DNA of 36,119 bases from DATJSJ01 sp035504175 (lineage in GTDB: Bacteria; Pseudomonadota; Alphaproteobacteria; Acetobacterales; Acetobacteraceae), in the NCBI GenBank assembly GCA_035504175.1, contig DATJSJ010000081.1, forward strand, positions 1 through 36,119, in the 5' to 3' direction. Positions 7,099-15,039 of the stretch are shown piece after piece. A model generated the notes under the pieces. The model saw only the letters and a program-made list of their open reading frames with translations. It did not search any database and was not told the DNA's origin. Every line of letters starts with the position of its first letter. Position 1 is the stretch's first letter. The position numbers and the translations under genes were made by a program.

Positions 7099-8613
7099 GT
7101 GGGCGAACGATCAGGACCAACGCGCCGGTGGAGCAAGCGGATCGGGCTGGCCGTTTCGGCCATCGCGGTCATCGCCGCGGCCGCGGCCGCCGGCCACTTC
7201 TTCCACGCCGGGCAGCCGCCGGAGGAGCTCCGCTGGAAGGCGGGCTCGAAGCTCGGCGTGACGCAGACGCAGCAATTCCGGAACGATCTGACGGTTCGCC
7301 CGGCCGGCGACGCGGCGGACATCGCGGCAGCGTACGAGCCCGACTACGGCGCCCCGACCCTGGCCGTCTATTCGACCGCTGCGGTCAGGCCGGCGGCGGT
7401 GGCGCTGACGATCCGGGACCTCTCGGACCTCGCGCAGGCGCGTGCCATCGACGATCTGGCGAGCGACCCGCACGCCGCCTGGCCGGCCATCCTCAAGGGT
7501 GCGGATGGCCCGGATCGCGGCGCGGTGCGCCAGGATCCGTACCGCGCGGACCGCGTTCTCGTGGCGACCGTGACCAAGGGGACGAAGACGCAGCCGGGCG
7601 ATCGCTTCATCTGGACGCGCGTCTTCATCCAGCCCATCAACTTCGAGTTCGCCGACTACACCGTCGCCGCCACCGACAACCGCTCCGTCAAGCTCGCGAG
7701 CCTCGAGACGACCGTTACCCGGACGCTGAACCTGGGCGGCGGGCTCGGCCGCGTCGCGCCCGCGCTCGCGAATCCGAACGCGACCGCCTCATCCGAGGAG
7801 ACGCGGAAGGCGAATGCGGATATCAGCGAGCAATACGAGAATCTCGGCATCGACATTCAGCCGGGCTTCCTGCGCATCATCCGGGAGAGTGCCGCCGGCG
7901 GCGACGTCACCGGCAACGTCGCGATCGCGCTCAGCGTGGTCACCGATCCCCGTGTGATCCGGCGCAAATATCCGGGTGCGGCGGATGATCGCAACCAGGT
8001 CGAGAACCTGGCGCTGCAGGTCGTCGACGTGCAGCTCGCGTCCGACGGCGCGGGACCGGCGAAGACGCCGCCCACGGTCTCGGTGCTGCCGGTCGACCAG
8101 CTGCCCCACTGCGCGCTGAAGGCCGTGGTCTGGATGATCTACGAGGAGCGCGTCATCGACCGGGGTCGCGAGAACTACCTCGAAGGGCTGCAGACGGTTC
8201 ATCTGCTGCAGGACGGCGAGCCGAAACATGCGGTCGAGATCGTGCGCGCCGACGACATCTCGCCGGCGGTCTGGTCGGTGCGGATTCTGCCGCGCGACGT
8301 TCCCCTGTCCGTGGCGAACATCGAGCGCGCCCCGACGCTGCTGGCACAGACCAACGATGCGACGCCGCGGCGCCTCGTGTTCACCGACTATCGCGCCGCG
8401 AGCGAACTCATCCACTGGCTGAAGCAGAACCCGCAGTCGTCCCAGCTCGGCACGCTGCATATGATCGCGCCGGTCAACGCCGGCGCATGGGACGCGCTGA
8501 CGCTGCTGCCCTACAAGACCACCAGGGACGAGTGCCAGCAGCCCCCGCCCGCTGCCAGGCAGGAGGCCGGATCCGGCGGATCACCGCAGCAACCGGTGCA
8601 CGCGCTGCAGTGA
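7099..8613 (+). CDS. Unknown membrane-anchored periplasmic protein in T6SS island
   Basis: This 504-residue protein was not recognised as a known family. After a basic N-terminus (RRWSKR) there is one hydrophobic segment at about residues 17-33, with no lipobox Cys. This predicts a signal anchor with the remaining 470 residues in the periplasm. The body is mixed alpha/beta in appearance, with segments such as TRVFIQPINFEFADYTVAATDN and several VLPVDQL/HLLQDGEPKHAVEIVRADD-like strands, and the C-terminal 30 residues are Gln/Pro/Gly-rich. Translation starts at GTG (7099) preceded by GGGAGG. Its position between hcp and the kinase-sensor pair suggests a structural or accessory role in secretion or envelope sensing, but no function can be assigned. 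Confidence 0.8.
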   Translation: MGERSGPTRRWSKRIGLAVSAIAVIAAAAAAGHFFHAGQPPEELRWKAGSKLGVTQTQQFRNDLTVRPAGDAADIAAAYEPDYGAPTLAVYSTAAVRPAAVALTIRDLSDLAQARAIDDLASDPHAAWPAILKGADGPDRGAVRQDPYRADRVLVATVTKGTKTQPGDRFIWTRVFIQPINFEFADYTVAATDNRSVKLASLETTVTRTLNLGGGLGRVAPALANPNATASSEETRKANADISEQYENLGIDIQPGFLRIIRESAAGGDVTGNVAIALSVVTDPRVIRRKYPGAADDRNQVENLALQVVDVQLASDGAGPAKTPPTVSVLPVDQLPHCALKAVVWMIYEERVIDRGRENYLEGLQTVHLLQDGEPKHAVEIVRADDISPAVWSVRILPRDVPLSVANIERAPTLLAQTNDATPRRLVFTDYRAASELIHWLKQNPQSSQLGTLHMIAPVNAGAWDALTLLPYKTTRDECQQPPPAARQEAGSGGSPQQPVHALQ

Positions 8614-8665
8614 GGCCGAGGCGCCTCGCGGGATCGGGGGATCGTCGGGTTCCGCCGCGATCGCG

Positions 8666-9997
8666 CTACCGCCGCGGCGCCCGCGCCAGGAATGCCGCCC
8701 GCTCCGCCGGTGCCTCGATATGCGCCGCCAGCGCCTGCCACAACGCCTCGGCGGTGTCGGCCTTGCGGGCGGCGCGTTGCACCAGCACGCGCGCAATCGG
8801 GCCCAGCACGCGGGTCAGCGACGCGACCGCCGGCTCCAGCACCGAGTCCGGCAGCAGCACGGCGCCCCCGACGGTACCGGTCCGGGTCCCCGCCCCGGTC
8901 AGCGACAGCCGCGTCGCCTGCGCCGCGCACTCCCGCCGTGCCTCGCGCAGGAACGATTCCCGCTCCTCCGGACTGTCGATGCTGCGCGCCAGTGTGTCGC
9001 ACAGCGCATGCAATGTCGGCGCGCTGCGCACCGCGCTGTCCAGCAGCCGCCGCGCGATCGGACCGACATAGCGCGCCAGCCGCCGCTGCAGCGTGTCCAG
9101 CACCTCCGGCTCCAGCCCGACCGCGGCCGCGTCGGTCGCGCGGCCCGAGCCGGGAGCCACGACGATGGTCGGGTCGGCGGATGGGCGCGACGGACCGCGC
9201 AACGCCGCCAGCATCGCCTCGGCGGCCGGAAAGCGATCCTCCGGCCGCTTCGCCAGCGCCCGCCGCACCACCTCGGCGATCGGCGCCGGCGCGCGCGCGG
9301 AGAGATCGGGTGCCGCCTCGTGCAGCAGCTTCGCCGCGATCTCGCCGAAGTTGCGGCCGGGGAACGGGCGCTCGCCCGACAGCAGCTCGAACAGCACGAC
9401 GCCGGCGGAGAACAGGTCGCTGCGCGCGTCCACGACCTCGCCGCGGCACTGCTCGGGCGACATGTAGCTCGGCGTGCCGACGATCGAGCCGTGCTGCGTC
9501 AGTCCGGCGCCGCCGATGCGCGAGACGCCGAAATCCGTCACCTTCACCCGGCCGCTCGGCAGCAGCAGCACGTTGCCGGGCTTGATGTCGCGGTGCACGA
9601 CGCCGAGACGATGGGCGCAGCCGAGCGCTTCCAGCATCTGCCCGACCAGATAGACCGCCTCCTGCGGCCGGAAGCGCGTGCCGCGGGCGATCGCCTGCGC
9701 CAGGCTGACCCCGTCGACGAACTCCATCGCCAGGTACGGATTGCCCTCATGCATCGCGTAGTCGTAGAGGGCGACGATGTTGGGATGCGTGCAGCGACCG
9801 GCCGCCTGCGCCTCCTGCCGGAAGCGCGCGAGATAGTCGGCGCGCTCCGTCCCCTCCAGCAGGTCCGCGCGCACCAGCTTGATCGCGACCGGCCGGTCGA
9901 TCTCCGGATCATGCGCGCGATACACCACGCCCATGGCGCCGCGGCCGAGCACCCGCTCGATGCGATAGCGCCCGATCTCCGCCGGGGCGTCGCTCAT
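8666..9997 (-). CDS. Serine/threonine protein kinase (PpkA-like) with tandem C-terminal repeats
   Basis: This 443-residue protein has a Hanks-type kinase domain at about 10-265. It is intact: glycine loop GRGAMGVVY (18-26), Lys40 in VAIKL, catalytic loop HRDIKPGN (Asp137), DFG at 155-157 and SPEQ at 180-183. No membrane helix is visible. The C-terminus has two related modules of about 60 residues (about 297-356 and 381-443) sharing GPIAR and ER.xFL motifs. I recall such modules at the tails of bacterial kinases but cannot name them securely. The ATG at 9995-9997 begins 17 nt after the haem-sensor gene, so both are likely one operon. In T6SS, PpkA kinases phosphorylate FHA proteins; the FHA gene at 15335 is the obvious candidate target. 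No PppA-type phosphatase is present. Confidence 0.92.
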   Translation of the reverse strand: MSDAPAEIGRYRIERVLGRGAMGVVYRAHDPEIDRPVAIKLVRADLLEGTERADYLARFRQEAQAAGRCTHPNIVALYDYAMHEGNPYLAMEFVDGVSLAQAIARGTRFRPQEAVYLVGQMLEALGCAHRLGVVHRDIKPGNVLLLPSGRVKVTDFGVSRIGGAGLTQHGSIVGTPSYMSPEQCRGEVVDARSDLFSAGVVLFELLSGERPFPGRNFGEIAAKLLHEAAPDLSARAPAPIAEVVRRALAKRPEDRFPAAEAMLAALRGPSRPSADPTIVVAPGSGRATDAAAVGLEPEVLDTLQRRLARYVGPIARRLLDSAVRSAPTLHALCDTLARSIDSPEERESFLREARRECAAQATRLSLTGAGTRTGTVGGAVLLPDSVLEPAVASLTRVLGPIARVLVQRAARKADTAEALWQALAAHIEAPAERAAFLARAPRR

Positions 9998-10013
9998 CGC
10001 GCACCCACCCGCA

Positions 10014-10892
10014 TCATTCGGCGGTCTCCAGCAGGCGCAGCGCATTCGCGAGGCTGCGCCGCATGCGGTTGAAGCTCTCCGCCAGCGAGGCGATCTCGTC
10101 ACCGCCGCGCGGGCGATATTCCGGCACGTCGAGATTGCCGAGACTGACCTCGCTCGCCACCGCCGAGATGCGCCGCACCGGCCGGATGATGAAATAGTGC
10201 AGCAGCAGGTTCAGCAGCACCAGCATGACGACGAACACGGCGGTGAGCCCGCCCATCACGACGAAGAAGAGATGCCGCGCCTTGGTCAGCGCGAGCTGCA
10301 TCGGCACCGTCACCACCTGCGCGCCGATGATGCTGTCGAGCTTCCAGCCGAAGCCGTTGGCGGTGCCGTAGAGATCGACCATGGAGGGCGGCGCCACCTG
10401 CGGCGTCGAATGGCAGGCGAGGCAGGATTTGTCGCCGACCTCGATCGGCCGGGCGAGGTTCAGCGTCGGGCCGGTCGGCGTTTCGCGCACGGTGACGAGC
10501 TGGGTCAGCTTCGGATCGCGCTCGAAGGTGTTGATCAGGTCGGCCTGCCAGTCGGTGGCGCGGTCGGCCGGGTTGGTCGGATTGAGCGCCGCCTCCTTGT
10601 AGGCGTAGTCGGGATACTGCGTCTGCAGGCTGCGCAGCACGCTCTGCGCGGCGAAGAACGGGATGGTCTGCGGCAGGAAGCGCACGCTGCTCTGCTCGGC
10701 CAGCAGTGGGCCGATCTGCTTGTCGGTGTAGCCGCGCACCGCCGCCGCCTGGTCGGCCATCAGCGCCGCGGTGCGCACCACCTCGTCGCGCGCGTTGCGC
10801 TGCGTCACCCCCCAGCAGAACACGGCGGCGAGGCCGAGGCCGATCACGAATGCGACCAGCATCACCAGATTGAATTTGGCCTTCAGTCCCAT
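10014..10892 (-). CDS. Haem-c sensor: Tll0287/DUF3365-like domain plus HAMP
   Basis: This 292-residue inner-membrane sensor has a first membrane helix at about residues 9-29, a periplasmic domain at 30-205, a second helix at about 208-231 and a HAMP linker at about 232-285, where it ends. The periplasmic domain has the Tll0287-like (DUF3365) layout and a single c-type haem motif CLACH (Cys157, Cys160, His161). There is no histidine kinase or methyl-accepting domain, so the output is presumably the Ser/Thr kinase encoded 17 nt downstream in the same transcript. GAAGGA precedes the ATG at 10890-10892. Haem ligation suggests sensing of redox state or a diatomic gas. The ligand and the coupling to the kinase are inferred. 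Confidence 0.88.
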   Translation of the reverse strand: MGLKAKFNLVMLVAFVIGLGLAAVFCWGVTQRNARDEVVRTAALMADQAAAVRGYTDKQIGPLLAEQSSVRFLPQTIPFFAAQSVLRSLQTQYPDYAYKEAALNPTNPADRATDWQADLINTFERDPKLTQLVTVRETPTGPTLNLARPIEVGDKSCLACHSTPQVAPPSMVDLYGTANGFGWKLDSIIGAQVVTVPMQLALTKARHLFFVVMGGLTAVFVVMLVLLNLLLHYFIIRPVRRISAVASEVSLGNLDVPEYRPRGGDEIASLAESFNRMRRSLANALRLLETAE

Positions 10893-10942
10893 GGCACCGG
10901 GTCCTTCTCTGCGCGCCGGATCCCGGCACGGTGTCGGTTCAT

Positions 10943-10982
10943 CGCCGCCCGCGGCTCCACGGCGTCCGGCGGGCGGGCGGCG
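10943..10982. terminator. Possible stem-loop between caspase-like gene and sensor gene
   Basis: A perfect 10-bp GC stem (10943-10952 with 10973-10982) encloses a 20-nt loop. On the minus strand it starts about 26 nt after the caspase-like gene and precedes the sensor gene start. It may separate the two transcription units. There is no T-run, and the GC content makes chance pairing plausible. Confidence 0.35.
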
Positions 10983-11008
10983 GGATGTGCGAGCGGCGTC
11001 ACGCCCGG

Positions 11009-12238
11009 TCAGCCGGCACCAAGCCCGGCCACCAGCCGGTCGGCCTCGGCCGGGGTCAGCTCGCCCGTCATCGGCGCGCCGAGTTCGTGCTGATAGCGGC
11101 GGATCGCGGCCCGCGTGTCCGGACCGATCAGCCCATCCACGTCGCCGGCATAGTATCCGAGCAGCTTCAGCGCCGCCTGGACGCGCCGGCGATCGAGATC
11201 GGTGTAGGCTTCCTCCTCGGGCAATTGCGGCGCGGCGGCGACCGCGGGCGCCGCCGGGGCGGCCGCGGGCGCCGGCGCCGCAGCCGGCGTCGGAACGGCA
11301 GCCACAGGCACGGCCGCCGCGGGCACGACCGGACCCGCCACGCGCGCCACCACGTGCGGTGCCGGCGGGGGCGGCGGCGGCGGGATGAGCGAGAGGTCCC
11401 CGGGATCGCCCGCCACGGCGAAGGCAGAAGCGGCGGTGGCGGCCCCTTGCCGCAACGCGTCGATCAGCGGCGCGACCGGCACCGGCGCCCGTTCCAGCGC
11501 CTCGGCGAAATGCTGCGCCACCGGGGTCGCGATCGTGCCGGCGGCCGGCTCCGCGACCGCCACGAACACCTGTCCCGCCGCGGGACGCAGCGCCGCCGCG
11601 AAGCCGGGCAGGTCGGCGGCGGTTCCATGCGGCGGCGCGAACGTGTCGAGCACGGTGAGGCCGGGCCGGGAGCCCCGCGCGGCCAGATCGAGCAGCGTCT
11701 TGGCCGGCAGGCCCTGCGTCAGCACGTCCGAGGGCCGCTGCAGCACCGCCCCGGTGGGCAGCAGGAACACGCGGCGCTCATAGCCGACGGCATAGCCGCA
11801 CGTGTAAGACACGAAGCTGGCACCGGGCGCCGCCGCCAGCTTGCGCGCCGCGCTCTCCAGGATCGCGGACATCTCGCCGTTGGAGGCGTTGTCCCGGCCG
11901 ATCACCGTGAAGCCGAGCTGCTGCAATCGTGCCCGGACCGCCCCGGCGGAGGCGGCGCAGGCGTCGAGCGGCGGCAGCGACGCGTATTGCGTCTCGCCGA
12001 CGACGATCGCCAGCCGGTGTGCCGCGCCATCGGCCGCCGGGGCCGCACTGGCTGCGCCGACCGCACCGGCCGCGCCGGCCAGGGACAGCAAGCCCAGCGC
12101 GCCGCCGAGCAGGCCGGCGGCCCGCCGCGTCCCGCGGCCGATGAAAAGCGTTTTACCGACGGGATCAACGAACCACCTGCGAACGACTCGACAAGGTTGG
12201 CGATTGGCGGCGGTTCGGCCGCTGACTATGGTGCGCAT
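11009..12238 (-). CDS. Catalytically degenerate caspase-like protein with peptidoglycan-binding domain
   Basis: This 409-residue protein has an N-terminal basic region and a hydrophobic export-like segment at about 40-66, suggesting a periplasmic location. Residues about 74-245 resemble a caspase-like (peptidase C14) fold, with LAIVVGETQYASLPPL at its start. Both catalytic positions look lost. The family YYAGHG motif reads YTCGYA, placing Tyr149 at the His position, and the LDACRNN motif reads LDTFAPP, placing Phe200 at the Cys position. A long Pro/Ala-rich linker with a run of seven prolines follows. A PG_binding_1-type domain (RRVQAALKLLGYYAGDVDG) lies at about 342-403. The ATG at 12236-12238 follows AGAAGGAGG; a frame upstream lacks such a site. 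It is divergent from vgrG, suggesting a scaffold or wall-anchoring accessory of the T6SS. Confidence 0.85.
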   Translation of the reverse strand: MRTIVSGRTAANRQPCRVVRRWFVDPVGKTLFIGRGTRRAAGLLGGALGLLSLAGAAGAVGAASAAPAADGAAHRLAIVVGETQYASLPPLDACAASAGAVRARLQQLGFTVIGRDNASNGEMSAILESAARKLAAAPGASFVSYTCGYAVGYERRVFLLPTGAVLQRPSDVLTQGLPAKTLLDLAARGSRPGLTVLDTFAPPHGTAADLPGFAAALRPAAGQVFVAVAEPAAGTIATPVAQHFAEALERAPVPVAPLIDALRQGAATAASAFAVAGDPGDLSLIPPPPPPPAPHVVARVAGPVVPAAAVPVAAVPTPAAAPAPAAAPAAPAVAAAPQLPEEEAYTDLDRRRVQAALKLLGYYAGDVDGLIGPDTRAAIRRYQHELGAPMTGELTPAEADRLVAGLGAG

Positions 12239-12387
12239 TCCCGGCCTCCTTCTGCTCTGGCCGGCATGTACCGGCGCACGCCGCGCCGATCTGTGCCAAA
12301 AGTCACAGCAGGACGCGGTCGGCGAAGGCATGCTGACAACGCGTCCCCGGCCCTGCCCGGAAGGCGCGGCGGCTGAGGGGACGGGAT
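12239..12387. promoter_or_regulatory. Divergent region between caspase-like gene and vgrG
   Basis: The 149-bp gap must hold promoters for both genes. It contains the strong AGAAGGAGG site of the minus-strand gene, and a GAGGGG site 8 nt before vgrG. An imperfect dyad CTGTG...CACAG lies at 12291-12308 in a short AT-richer patch and could bind a regulator. No reliable -35/-10 pair was found. Confidence 0.35.
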
Positions 12388-14280
12388 ATGTCGGCGAGCA
12401 TCACACGGGTGGAAGCCTTCCTGTCGATGACGAGTCCGCTCGGCCGCGACGTGCTGATCCCGACCACCCTGCTGGTCGAGGAGACGATCAGTACGCCGTT
12501 CCGCATCCGGCTCGGCATGGTGGCGCAGCAGTCCGATATCGACCCCGACCGGCTGCTGGCGAAGGATGTCTGCGTCACGCTGCGCCGGCCCGCCGGCACC
12601 ACCCGGCACTTTCACGGCACGGTGCGGGAATTCCGCGCCACCGGCAGCGCGCCCCGGCAGTTCTGGGGCTACGCGGCGGAGATCGTGCCGCGCCTGTGGT
12701 TCCTGCAACAGGCCGGGGATTGCCGCATCTTCGAGAACCGGACGGCGCGGCAGATCCTGCAGCAACTGTTCGACGCGGCCGGACTCGGGCCGGTCGAGTT
12801 CCGCCTGTACGGCCAGGCGGCGGTACGTCCGTACACGACCCAGTTCAACGAGACCGACTTCGCCTTCGCGACCAGGCTGATGCAGGAGGAAGGCTGGTTC
12901 TATTTCTTCGAGCACGGCGAGACGACGGACGGGCTCGTGATCGCCGACGGCAATGCCGGATTCCGCAGCCTCGGCGAGCCGGCGCTACATATCGATCCGT
13001 CGGGACAGGGCGCGCGACACAGCCTGACCGAGTGGCAACCGGGCCGCACCACCGCGCTCGGCAAGGTCAGACTCGCGGATTACGACCCGCAATCGCCAGG
13101 CAAGCCGCTGGACTCGACGCGCAGCACGACCTTCCGGACCGACGGGACGGCGCGCCGCGACCTGTTCCACTGGCCGGCGCGCACCGATCAATCGGCGGAA
13201 GTCGACGATCGCGCGCGGCGTCGCATCGAGGCGGCGGAGGCCGCGGCGACGCTGATCGAGGCCGCAGGATGCAACGAGACGTTCTACCCGGGCGGCCGGT
13301 TCAGCCTGACCGAAGGCGACCAGGGCGCCGGCGGCGAGTTCGTCGTGCATAGCATCACGCACCAGGCCAGCGACGAAAGCTGGGTCGCCGGCGGCGATGA
13401 GGGCGTCACCTACCGCAATGCCTTCGCCAGCTTCGAGGCGCAGCAGCCCTGGCGGGATGCGCCCGATGCGCCGCGGCCGGTGATGCCGGGGCTCTGTTCC
13501 GCCGTGGTGATCGGGCCGGACGGCGAGGAGGTATACACCGACGAGCTCGGCCGGGTCAGGGTCCGGTTCCGCTGGGACCATGGCCGCACCGCGACGCCGG
13601 GCGCCACGTGCTGGGTGCGGGTGATGCAACCCTGGGCCGGGCCGGGCTGGGGCTGGCAGCACGTGCCGCGCATCGGTGCCGAGGTGGCGGTCGCGTTCAT
13701 GGACGGCGATCCCGACCGGCCGGTCGTGGTCGGCGGGCTGTACAACGGCGAGCAGAAGCCGCCCTTCCCGCTGCCGCAGTCCAAGACCATCACCGGCCTG
13801 CGCACGCGTTCCAGCCTGCATGGCGGCGCCGCCGATTGCTCGGAACTCTCCTTCGACGATCAGACCGGTGCCGAACGGGTGCTGTTGCACGCGCAGAAGG
13901 ATCTGCGCGTCGAGGTCGAGAACGATCGCAGCGCCACGGTCGGCGGCACCTGCAAGACCGAGATCGATGCCGGGCGGACGGTCGAGATCAAGTCCGGCGG
14001 CGACAAGCTCACTGTCGATGACGGCGACCGCAGCGTCACGCTGCAGACCGGGAATCTCGCCTGGAAAGCCGAGCTGGGCGCAATCAGCGGCGAAGCGATG
14101 CAGTCGATCGAACTCAAGGTCGGCGGCAACAGCATCAAGATCGACCAGACCGGCATCACCATCAGCGGATTGATGATCAAGGTCTCGGGCGATGCGATGG
14201 TCTCGGTCGAGGCGCCGATGACCAAGATCGACGCCGACGGCATGCTCGTCCTGCAGGGCGGGCTGATGACGCTGAACTAG
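12388..14280 (+). CDS. vgrG: T6SS spike protein VgrG (TssI)
   Basis: This 630-residue protein forms the trimeric needle tip on the Hcp tube. The N-terminal gp27-like part (about 1-370) includes RQFWGYAAEIVPRLWFLQQA, QFNETDFAFATRLMQEEGW and FYFFEHGE. A gp5-like OB domain follows (about 375-470) with DELGRVRVRFRWD, WVRVMQPWAGPGWG and PRIGAEVAVAFMDGDPDRPV. The remainder is the repetitive beta-helix spike (DLRVEVENDRSATVGG, KSGGDKLTVDDGDRSVTL, and so on). The protein ends with the spike, so there is no fused effector domain. GAGGGG precedes the ATG. The next genes (putative adaptor, PAAR, FHA) follow on the same strand. Cargo must therefore be a separate protein, not evident here. Confidence 0.95.
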   Translation: MSASITRVEAFLSMTSPLGRDVLIPTTLLVEETISTPFRIRLGMVAQQSDIDPDRLLAKDVCVTLRRPAGTTRHFHGTVREFRATGSAPRQFWGYAAEIVPRLWFLQQAGDCRIFENRTARQILQQLFDAAGLGPVEFRLYGQAAVRPYTTQFNETDFAFATRLMQEEGWFYFFEHGETTDGLVIADGNAGFRSLGEPALHIDPSGQGARHSLTEWQPGRTTALGKVRLADYDPQSPGKPLDSTRSTTFRTDGTARRDLFHWPARTDQSAEVDDRARRRIEAAEAAATLIEAAGCNETFYPGGRFSLTEGDQGAGGEFVVHSITHQASDESWVAGGDEGVTYRNAFASFEAQQPWRDAPDAPRPVMPGLCSAVVIGPDGEEVYTDELGRVRVRFRWDHGRTATPGATCWVRVMQPWAGPGWGWQHVPRIGAEVAVAFMDGDPDRPVVVGGLYNGEQKPPFPLPQSKTITGLRTRSSLHGGAADCSELSFDDQTGAERVLLHAQKDLRVEVENDRSATVGGTCKTEIDAGRTVEIKSGGDKLTVDDGDRSVTLQTGNLAWKAELGAISGEAMQSIELKVGGNSIKIDQTGITISGLMIKVSGDAMVSVEAPMTKIDADGMLVLQGGLMTLN

Positions 14281-14344
14281 TATCCGATCGCGGGAGAGCG
14301 TGCGTCGCGTCGCGTCCACGCCTCGCCGCGTGAATTCGGATACT
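14279..14344. other. Nine-bp inverted repeat starting in the vgrG stop codon
   Basis: AGTATCCGA (14279-14287, overlapping the TAG stop) and TCGGATACT (14336-14344) form a perfect 9-bp inverted repeat around 48 nt of GC-rich sequence. It could fold as the base of a larger structured element. With the hairpin 14 nt further on, it suggests a structured vgrG 3' region. Confidence 0.4.
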
Positions 14345-14358
14345 CGGCAAATTGCCGT

Positions 14359-14385
14359 GTGCCGGCTTTCGATGAAAGCTGGCAC
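14359..14385. other. Strong hairpin between vgrG and the adaptor-like gene
   Basis: A 12-bp stem (14359-14370 with 14374-14385) with a single G-U pair closes a GAT loop. It contains the only AT-rich patch in the gap (CTTTC/GAAAG). No T-run follows. It may be a partial terminator, an mRNA-stabilising structure or a processing site between vgrG and the downstream three-gene block. Confidence 0.55.
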
Positions 14386-14445
14386 CGGCCAGGGCGACCG
14401 CGCCGGGCACGACCCGTCCGGCGCGGTGAGCGAGGGATGCACGCG

Positions 14446-15036
14446 ATGCAGCAGGCCGGGACCGTGACGAAGCTGGAGGGAGACCTGTCCGCGCTGCTGC
14501 AGCAGGTGGCGCCCGCGCCCGAAGCGCTGGCCTGCCTTGGCGACGCCGCCTCGCCCGAGGACGCGTTGCGGCGCCTGGCCGCCGGCGGCTTCACCGACGC
14601 CGCGGCACGGCTCGCCGCCTTCGCCCTGCCCCGGCGCGAGGCGGTGTGGTGGGCCTGCCAATGCGCCACCCATACTGCGTCGGCGACGCTGCCGCAGGCG
14701 GCCCAGGCGGCGCGTGTTGCGGCGGAAGCCTGGGTGCGCAAGCCCTCCGACGCGCTGCGGCGCGACGCCATGGCGCGGGCGCAGGAGAGCGGGTTCGACA
14801 CGCCCGAGGCCTGGGCGGCGGTGGCCGCATTCTGGAGCGCCGGATCGATGGCGCCGCCGGGCCAGCCGGACGTGCCGGCGGCGCCGCATCTGCCCGGGAC
14901 GGCGGTTGCCGGCGCGATCGCGCTCGCCGCGGTGCGCCTCCATCCCGAGCGTCGGGCAGCACGACTGGCGCGCTTTCTCGAGAGCGCCCGCGACATCGCC
15001 GCCGGCGGCGCCGGCCGGCTCGAGCCGGAGGGCTGA
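14446..15036 (+). CDS. Putative T6SS adaptor/accessory protein (unknown family)
   Basis: This is a 196-residue, Ala-rich, mostly helical cytoplasmic protein with no signal peptide. Segments include LRRLAAGGFTDAAARLAAFALPRREAVWW and a Trp-rich EAWAAVAAFWSAGSMAPP. It lies between vgrG and PAAR and ends 3 nt before the PAAR start, so it is very probably co-translated. I have a weak recollection of a DUF6931-type family with this location but cannot confirm it. The ATG at 14446 is preferred because GAGGG lies about 9 nt upstream; an ATG at 14437 is also in frame but has no room for that site. Position and size fit a loading or adaptor factor for spike-borne cargo; this is inference. Confidence 0.8.
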   Translation: MQQAGTVTKLEGDLSALLQQVAPAPEALACLGDAASPEDALRRLAAGGFTDAAARLAAFALPRREAVWWACQCATHTASATLPQAAQAARVAAEAWVRKPSDALRRDAMARAQESGFDTPEAWAAVAAFWSAGSMAPPGQPDVPAAPHLPGTAVAGAIALAAVRLHPERRAARLARFLESARDIAAGGAGRLEPEG

Positions 15037-15039
15037 GGC

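Noticed and set aside
8614..8665. CGAGGCGCCTCG palindrome in the convergent gap after the 504-residue gene, considered as a terminator
   Set aside because: The palindrome has no loop and alternative pairings give stems of only 5 bp with no T-run.
9998..10102. N-terminal extension of the kinase overlapping the sensor gene
   Set aside because: The extra residues are Arg/Ala-rich and overlap the end of the haem-sensor gene. The ATG at 9997 leads directly into the kinase fold.
12291..12315. TTGGCAC on the minus strand, considered as a sigma54 -24 box for the caspase-like gene
   Set aside because: At the required spacing the -12 element TTGC is absent (GGCG instead), so the site does not fit sigma54.
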